Under the pieces are notes generated by a model, which did not search any database, was not told the origin of the DNA, and saw only the letters and a list, made by a program, of their open reading frames with translations. Positions 61,307 to 62,342 of a stretch of 62,342 bases of DNA are shown piece after piece (position 1 is the stretch's first letter; every line of letters begins with the position of its first letter). The position numbers were made by a program, and so were the translations under genes. Location of the stretch: positions 1 to 62,342 of the forward strand of contig MEGD01000037.1 of the NCBI GenBank assembly GCA_001725355.1, written 5' to 3'. This DNA is from Novosphingobium sp. SCN 66-18. Lineage in GTDB: Bacteria > Pseudomonadota > Alphaproteobacteria > Sphingomonadales > Sphingomonadaceae.

Positions 61307-62342
61307 TCACGCCGCGTGCTTCAGATAGCGGAAGCGATCCCTGCGCATGAGCTGGTCCACGATCGTGGCGCGGAGAGCGGTGAGACCGAGATGGCGGAGA
61401 TCGTCGTTGAAGTCCTCCATCGCCGGCGACAGCACGATCGCCTCGATCCCGGCATCGGTGGCGCGCTGGATAAGAGTGTCGCGGGCACCGTCACCGGCCG
61501 GATCGTTGTCGCGGATTACATAGAGCCGTTCCAGCGTCGGCGGGAACAGGATGGCGGCGAGATGGGCTGCCGAAAGAGCTGCTGCCATCGCCATGTCGGG
61601 CATGGCGCATCGGAGCGAGAGCGTCGTTTCGATGCCTTCGCCCGCAGCCATGACACTACCGGGCAGACCAAAGCGGACGGCGTGTCCGAGGAGGTCACCC
61701 ATGGCCCGTCTCGGCGTGTCGACCGGCGCCTTGCCGGAGCCATCACGGGCAAGCCAGGTGCGATGCGCGCCGGTGATCGTCCCGTCGAGATCGGTGACGG
61801 CGGCGATCATCGCCGGCCAGGTCTCGGTCGGGCCGTCGCCCTCAGGTCGATAGTAGCAGCACGGATGGAATCGAAGACTACCCGTGCCGCGCAAGTTCCT
61901 GATGCCACGGTTGCGCAGGTAGGTCTCGACCAGCGTGCCGCAGATCGATCGCGACATGGCGAAGAGGCGCTGCGCCGCTTCGGGCGATCCGGCGGGGACA
62001 GGTGTGCGAACAGATGTCGGGGCCTGGCGGAGTTCGGGCTGCGGCAGGCTTAGAAAGCGCCGTGCCTCGTCCGCGACATCGCGGAAATCGACGAGCCCGC
62101 AGCTCTCGCGGATCACGTCGAGGAGATCGCCATATTCGGCTGAGGCGGCGTCGGTCCAATGCCCGGCCGCACCGGGACCGGATTCCGGCCCGCTGAGCCG
62201 GACGAACATCGACCGGCCAGGCGTGTTGCGCACATCGCCCACCGTCCAGTAACGGCCTCGGCGTCGACCATTGGACAGATAGTGCCGGCAGACCGCCTCA
62301 GCATGGCGAGCCAGGCGGCGAGACAGTTCGGGAGCGTCGCGG
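61307..62342 (-). CDS. Toprim-domain protein (DUF7146, primase-like), 5' end outside the window
   Basis: The frame is open to the right edge, so the N-terminus is missing. The visible part begins with the family's EAVCRHYLSNGRRRGRYWTV then GDVRNTPGRSMFVRLSG, continues with RSICGTLVETYLRNRGIRNL, and has a C-terminal Toprim domain: SVMAAGEGIETTLSLR (catalytic Glu) and RLYVIRDNDPAGDGARDTL (the DxD box). Such proteins are taken as conjugation-linked primases or primase-like nucleic acid enzymes in ICEs. Its neighbours fit the right arm of the element. Confidence 0.85.
   Translation of the reverse strand, partial: RDAPELSRRLARHAEAVCRHYLSNGRRRGRYWTVGDVRNTPGRSMFVRLSGPESGPGAAGHWTDAASAEYGDLLDVIRESCGLVDFRDVADEARRFLSLPQPELRQAPTSVRTPVPAGSPEAAQRLFAMSRSICGTLVETYLRNRGIRNLRGTGSLRFHPCCYYRPEGDGPTETWPAMIAAVTDLDGTITGAHRTWLARDGSGKAPVDTPRRAMGDLLGHAVRFGLPGSVMAAGEGIETTLSLRCAMPDMAMAAALSAAHLAAILFPPTLERLYVIRDNDPAGDGARDTLIQRATDAGIEAIVLSPAMEDFNDDLRHLGLTALRATIVDQLMRRDRFRYLKHAA

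Larger units (their letters stand above)
31304..62342. mobile_element. Integrative and conjugative element at tRNA-Lys, right end not included
   Basis: From the tRNA to the right edge the genes are those of a conjugative element: tyrosine integrase, HTH gene, DUF736 and DUF2274 proteins, a Trb-type secretion system with a TraG coupling protein, DUF3363 relaxase, lytic transglycosylase, TraF-type signal peptidase and a Toprim protein. The order traG-trbBCDEJLFGI with DUF2274 next to trbI recalls Tn4371-like ICEs of proteobacteria. Defence and toxin-antitoxin genes between 46.0 and 56.1 kb are cargo on the opposite strand. Confidence 0.9.

Overview
Organism and overall character. The window is high-GC DNA from an alphaproteobacterium, most probably a sphingomonad of the Novosphingobium/Sphingobium/Sphingomonas group. 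This is inferred from the gene content and protein sequences (mreBCD-mrdA-rodA, glyQS, rplY-pth, ychF, an endonuclease-type mutL), from a PEP-CTERM protein behind a sigma-54 promoter, and from GC-rich palindromic repeats of the CCCAGC-GCTGGG type. No 16S gene or other decisive marker is present.

Chromosomal part, about 1-31,300. A small catabolic operon (FAH-family hydrolase cut by the window edge, cupin protein, SDR oxidoreductase) is followed by a divergent DoxX/LysR pair. Next comes a scar containing an IS5-family transposase tail, part of an AraC-type regulator and a tRNA-like 3' end. Then follow an acyl-CoA dehydrogenase with its MerR regulator, hisI, comF, a methyltransferase, a broken pyruvate phosphate dikinase gene (ppdK), glyS and glyQ (glyS carries an in-frame palindromic repeat), two TraB/GumN proteins, rplY-pth, a PEP-CTERM protein, a TPR lipoprotein, ychF, a MaoC dehydratase, a 270-bp MITE-like element with perfect 34-bp inverted ends, a lipoprotein with mutL, and the cell-shape operon mreBCD-mrdA-rodA.

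Mobile part, from the tRNA-Lys gene (31,228-31,303) to the right edge. An integrative and conjugative element (ICE) starts at the 3' end of tRNA-Lys. Its left arm is int, a HTH/excisionase-like gene, DUF736, DUF2274 and a complete Trb-type conjugation operon on the minus strand (traG-copG-trbB-C-D-E-J-L-F-G-I). Its right arm holds a DUF3363 relaxase with a repeat-rich candidate oriT, a lytic transglycosylase, a TraF-type signal peptidase, a second DUF736 protein and a Toprim protein that runs off the edge. The right end of the ICE is not in the window.

Cargo of the ICE, 46,013-56,081, all on the plus strand and opposite to the transfer genes. It comprises an orphan AbiEi antitoxin with a 27-codon relic where AbiEii should be, a ParD-like/zeta toxin-antitoxin pair, and then a tightly packed set: an unrecognised small protein, a 1040-aa SF2 helicase, a 245-aa protein, a 642-aa SMC/Rad50-like ATPase with a CxxC-CxxC zinc hook and an atypical Walker A, and a 638-aa protein ending in a PD-(D/E)XK nuclease fold. 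I regard this set as the best candidate for a previously undescribed defence system. Its ATPase-accessory-nuclease core resembles Lamassu/ABC-three-component systems in layout, but with an added helicase. I could run no homology search, so novelty is not established.
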